From Psychrobacter sp. (GTDB taxonomy: Bacteria > Pseudomonadota > Gammaproteobacteria > Pseudomonadales > Moraxellaceae), in the NCBI GenBank assembly GCA_020024075.1, contig JAHHUJ010000034.1:1-13080 (forward strand): DNA of 13,080 nt, read 5' to 3'. This document shows positions 11,435 to 13,080 of the stretch, piece by piece (positions within the stretch are counted from its first letter, which is position 1; the number at the start of each line of letters is the position of its first letter). Under the pieces are notes generated by a model. It worked only from the letters and a program-made list of their open reading frames with translations. It was not told the DNA's origin and made no database searches. The position numbers were made by a program, and so were the translations under genes.

Positions 11435-13080
11435 ATGTCTAATGAAAACAACAGTACTGAATTAAAAGGAAAGCCGCTAAAATTTGCAATGGCTCAATCT
11501 CACTTCATGGTGGGAGACATCCAGAATAATATCCAAAAAATGCGCAGCTTAGCCATCGAAGCGCGCAATAACGGTGCCGATATCATCATATTCCCAGAAT
11601 TGGCTTTATTGGGATACCCTCCTGAAGACCTACTACTACGCCCAAGCTTATCTGATCGCGTCAAAGCCGCCTTAAGCTCATTAACAGATATCAATGATAT
11701 CGTTATGATTATCGGCTATCCCCATGTGGATTATCATGGCACATTTAACTCAGCAGCCATCATTCAAAATGGACAGCAAAAAGGCTTTTATCATAAGCAA
11801 TACCTCCCCAACTACGGGGTATTTGATGAACGTCGTTACTTTGACAAAGGTCGCAACCAAGTACTTTTTGATTATCAAGGCATTACTATTGGCCTACTAA
11901 TCTGTGAAGACTTATGGCAAGAAGACCCTATCAAAGCCTTAAAAGATCAAGGCGCTGACCTAGTAGTAACTATTAACGCCTCTCCTTTTGAAGCTGGGAA
12001 ACAGCACACTCGCCAAGCTTTATTACATAAAAGAGCGACAGATAATGACTTACCCATCGTTTATGTGAATGCAGTAGGTGGTCAAGACGACCTAGTGTTT
12101 GATGGAGGCTCTATGGCCGTTCAAGCCAATGGCGAAATAGCCCATGAGGCGCCTCGCTTCTTAGAGCATCTATTATATGCCAGCTTCGATGTGGAGAATG
12201 GCCAATTTGATACTCAAGCTAAAGCACCCCTACAGTTGAGCGCCGAATCAGAAACTTATCAAGCTTTAGTTGTCGGCTTGCGTGACTACGTCAACCATTC
12301 AGGCTTCGAAGGGGTTATCGTCGGTCTTTCAGGCGGTATCGACTCTGCATTGACCTTATGTATCGCCGTTGATGCTTTAGGATCAGATAAAGTGTATGCG
12401 GTAATGATGCCGTATGAATACACATCACAGATCAGCTTAGAAGATGCCCAAGCTCAAGCCCGCAGATTGAATGTGTCTTATACCGTTTGTCCAATCCATG
12501 ATGCTGTGGCTGGTATGCGACATACTCTAGCGCCTTTATTTAGCAAGGCCAAAATGGACACCACGGAAGAGAACATCCAAGCCCGCGCCCGTGGCATGAT
12601 CTTAATGGCCTTGTCTAATAAATTTGGTCATCTGGTTATCACCACTGGCAACAAATCTGAAATGGCTGTGGGCTACTCGACCTTATATGGCGATATGGCT
12701 GGTGGATTTGATGTGTTAAAAGACGTTTATAAGACTCAAGTTTATGCCTTAGCCAATTATCGCAACCGTTTGGAGGATACTGATGTTATTCCTGAACGTG
12801 TTATCACGCGTGCCCCTTCAGCTGAGCTACGTCCTGACCAAAAAGACCAAGACAGCTTACCGGATTACGATGTGCTAGATGCCATCTTGAAGGACTACAT
12901 CGATAACGATCTGGGCTTTAATGAGATTACCGCCAAAGGCTTTGACCCCGATATGGTACGTCAGACCATTCGCTTAGTAGATAGAAGTGAATATAAGCGT
13001 CGTCAAGCTGCCATCGGTACTAAAGTTAGTCATAAGGCTTTTGGCCGTGAACGTCGTTATCCATTGGTTAATGGCTGGAG
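11435..13080 (+). CDS. nadE: Glutamine-dependent NAD+ synthetase (cut at right edge)
   Basis: 548 codons are present with no stop before the window end; the family is about 550 to 570 residues, so only the last few are missing. The enzyme makes NAD+ from nicotinic acid adenine dinucleotide, ATP and glutamine. The N-terminal nitrilase-type glutaminase has the triad E55 (FPELAL), K121 (YHKQYLPNYGVFDE) and C157 (LLICEDLW). The C-terminal synthetase has the ATP pyrophosphatase loop SGGIDS (299-304), TGNKSE (about 403-408) and the GDMAGGFDVLKDVYKT segment. Having both domains distinguishes it from the short ammonia-dependent NadE. The ATG has an AGGA ribosome site about seven bases upstream. It is read on the plus strand after a 438-base gap, so it is probably transcribed from its own promoter. 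Confidence 0.96.
   Translation, partial: MSNENNSTELKGKPLKFAMAQSHFMVGDIQNNIQKMRSLAIEARNNGADIIIFPELALLGYPPEDLLLRPSLSDRVKAALSSLTDINDIVMIIGYPHVDYHGTFNSAAIIQNGQQKGFYHKQYLPNYGVFDERRYFDKGRNQVLFDYQGITIGLLICEDLWQEDPIKALKDQGADLVVTINASPFEAGKQHTRQALLHKRATDNDLPIVYVNAVGGQDDLVFDGGSMAVQANGEIAHEAPRFLEHLLYASFDVENGQFDTQAKAPLQLSAESETYQALVVGLRDYVNHSGFEGVIVGLSGGIDSALTLCIAVDALGSDKVYAVMMPYEYTSQISLEDAQAQARRLNVSYTVCPIHDAVAGMRHTLAPLFSKAKMDTTEENIQARARGMILMALSNKFGHLVITTGNKSEMAVGYSTLYGDMAGGFDVLKDVYKTQVYALANYRNRLEDTDVIPERVITRAPSAELRPDQKDQDSLPDYDVLDAILKDYIDNDLGFNEITAKGFDPDMVRQTIRLVDRSEYKRRQAAIGTKVSHKAFGRERRYPLVNGW

Overview
The window looks like a core-chromosome segment from a Psychrobacter-like member of the Moraxellaceae (Gammaproteobacteria). 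This rests on the moderately AT-rich composition, the AT-rich intergenic gaps, and the protein types: a type-2 malate dehydrogenase, a long MiaB, and a YgfB gene divergent from a ZapB-like/ZapA pair. The genus is inferred from sequence style, because no database search was possible. I see no phage, plasmid, insertion sequence, CRISPR, tRNA or rRNA, and no clear new defence or metabolic system. The less ordinary material is in the gaps and in two lineage-specific proteins.

Layout, left to right. The left edge holds the start of a DUF2789-like gene on the minus strand. Malate dehydrogenase (mdh, minus) follows, with a strong hairpin terminator behind it. A periplasmic soluble lytic transglycosylase (slt-like, minus) is divergent from miaB (plus), which encodes a tRNA methylthiotransferase. 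The slt/miaB gap carries a perfect FNR/ANR-type palindrome placed like a class II activator site facing slt. miaB converges on a LysE/RhtB-family exporter (minus). Between them lie five 16-bp tandem repeats and a shared bidirectional terminator. The exporter lies downstream of argE (acetylornithine deacetylase, minus), so it may share argE transcripts. Upstream of argE is a 38-codon coding-like tail with no start, possibly a gene remnant, and then the terminator of ygfB.

ygfB (UPF0149, minus) is divergent from a two-gene division cluster on the plus strand. That cluster is a long Gln-rich ZapB-like coiled coil followed by zapA, whose product has a very acidic N-terminal tail. zapA ends in its own terminator. 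A small membrane-anchored protein (minus) with Cys/His pairs split by a coiled coil comes next. A 438-bp AT-rich gap with two inverted repeats separates it from nadE (plus), the glutamine-dependent NAD+ synthetase, which runs off the right edge.

Functionally this is a set of housekeeping genes: central carbon metabolism and NAD supply (mdh, nadE), arginine biosynthesis and possible amino-acid export (argE, lysE-like), tRNA modification (miaB), and cell wall and division (slt, zapB-like, zapA). A recurring feature is short tandem duplication (units of 13 to 24 bp, often 16) in most intergenic gaps. Two of these duplications copy the stop-codon region of the neighbouring gene.
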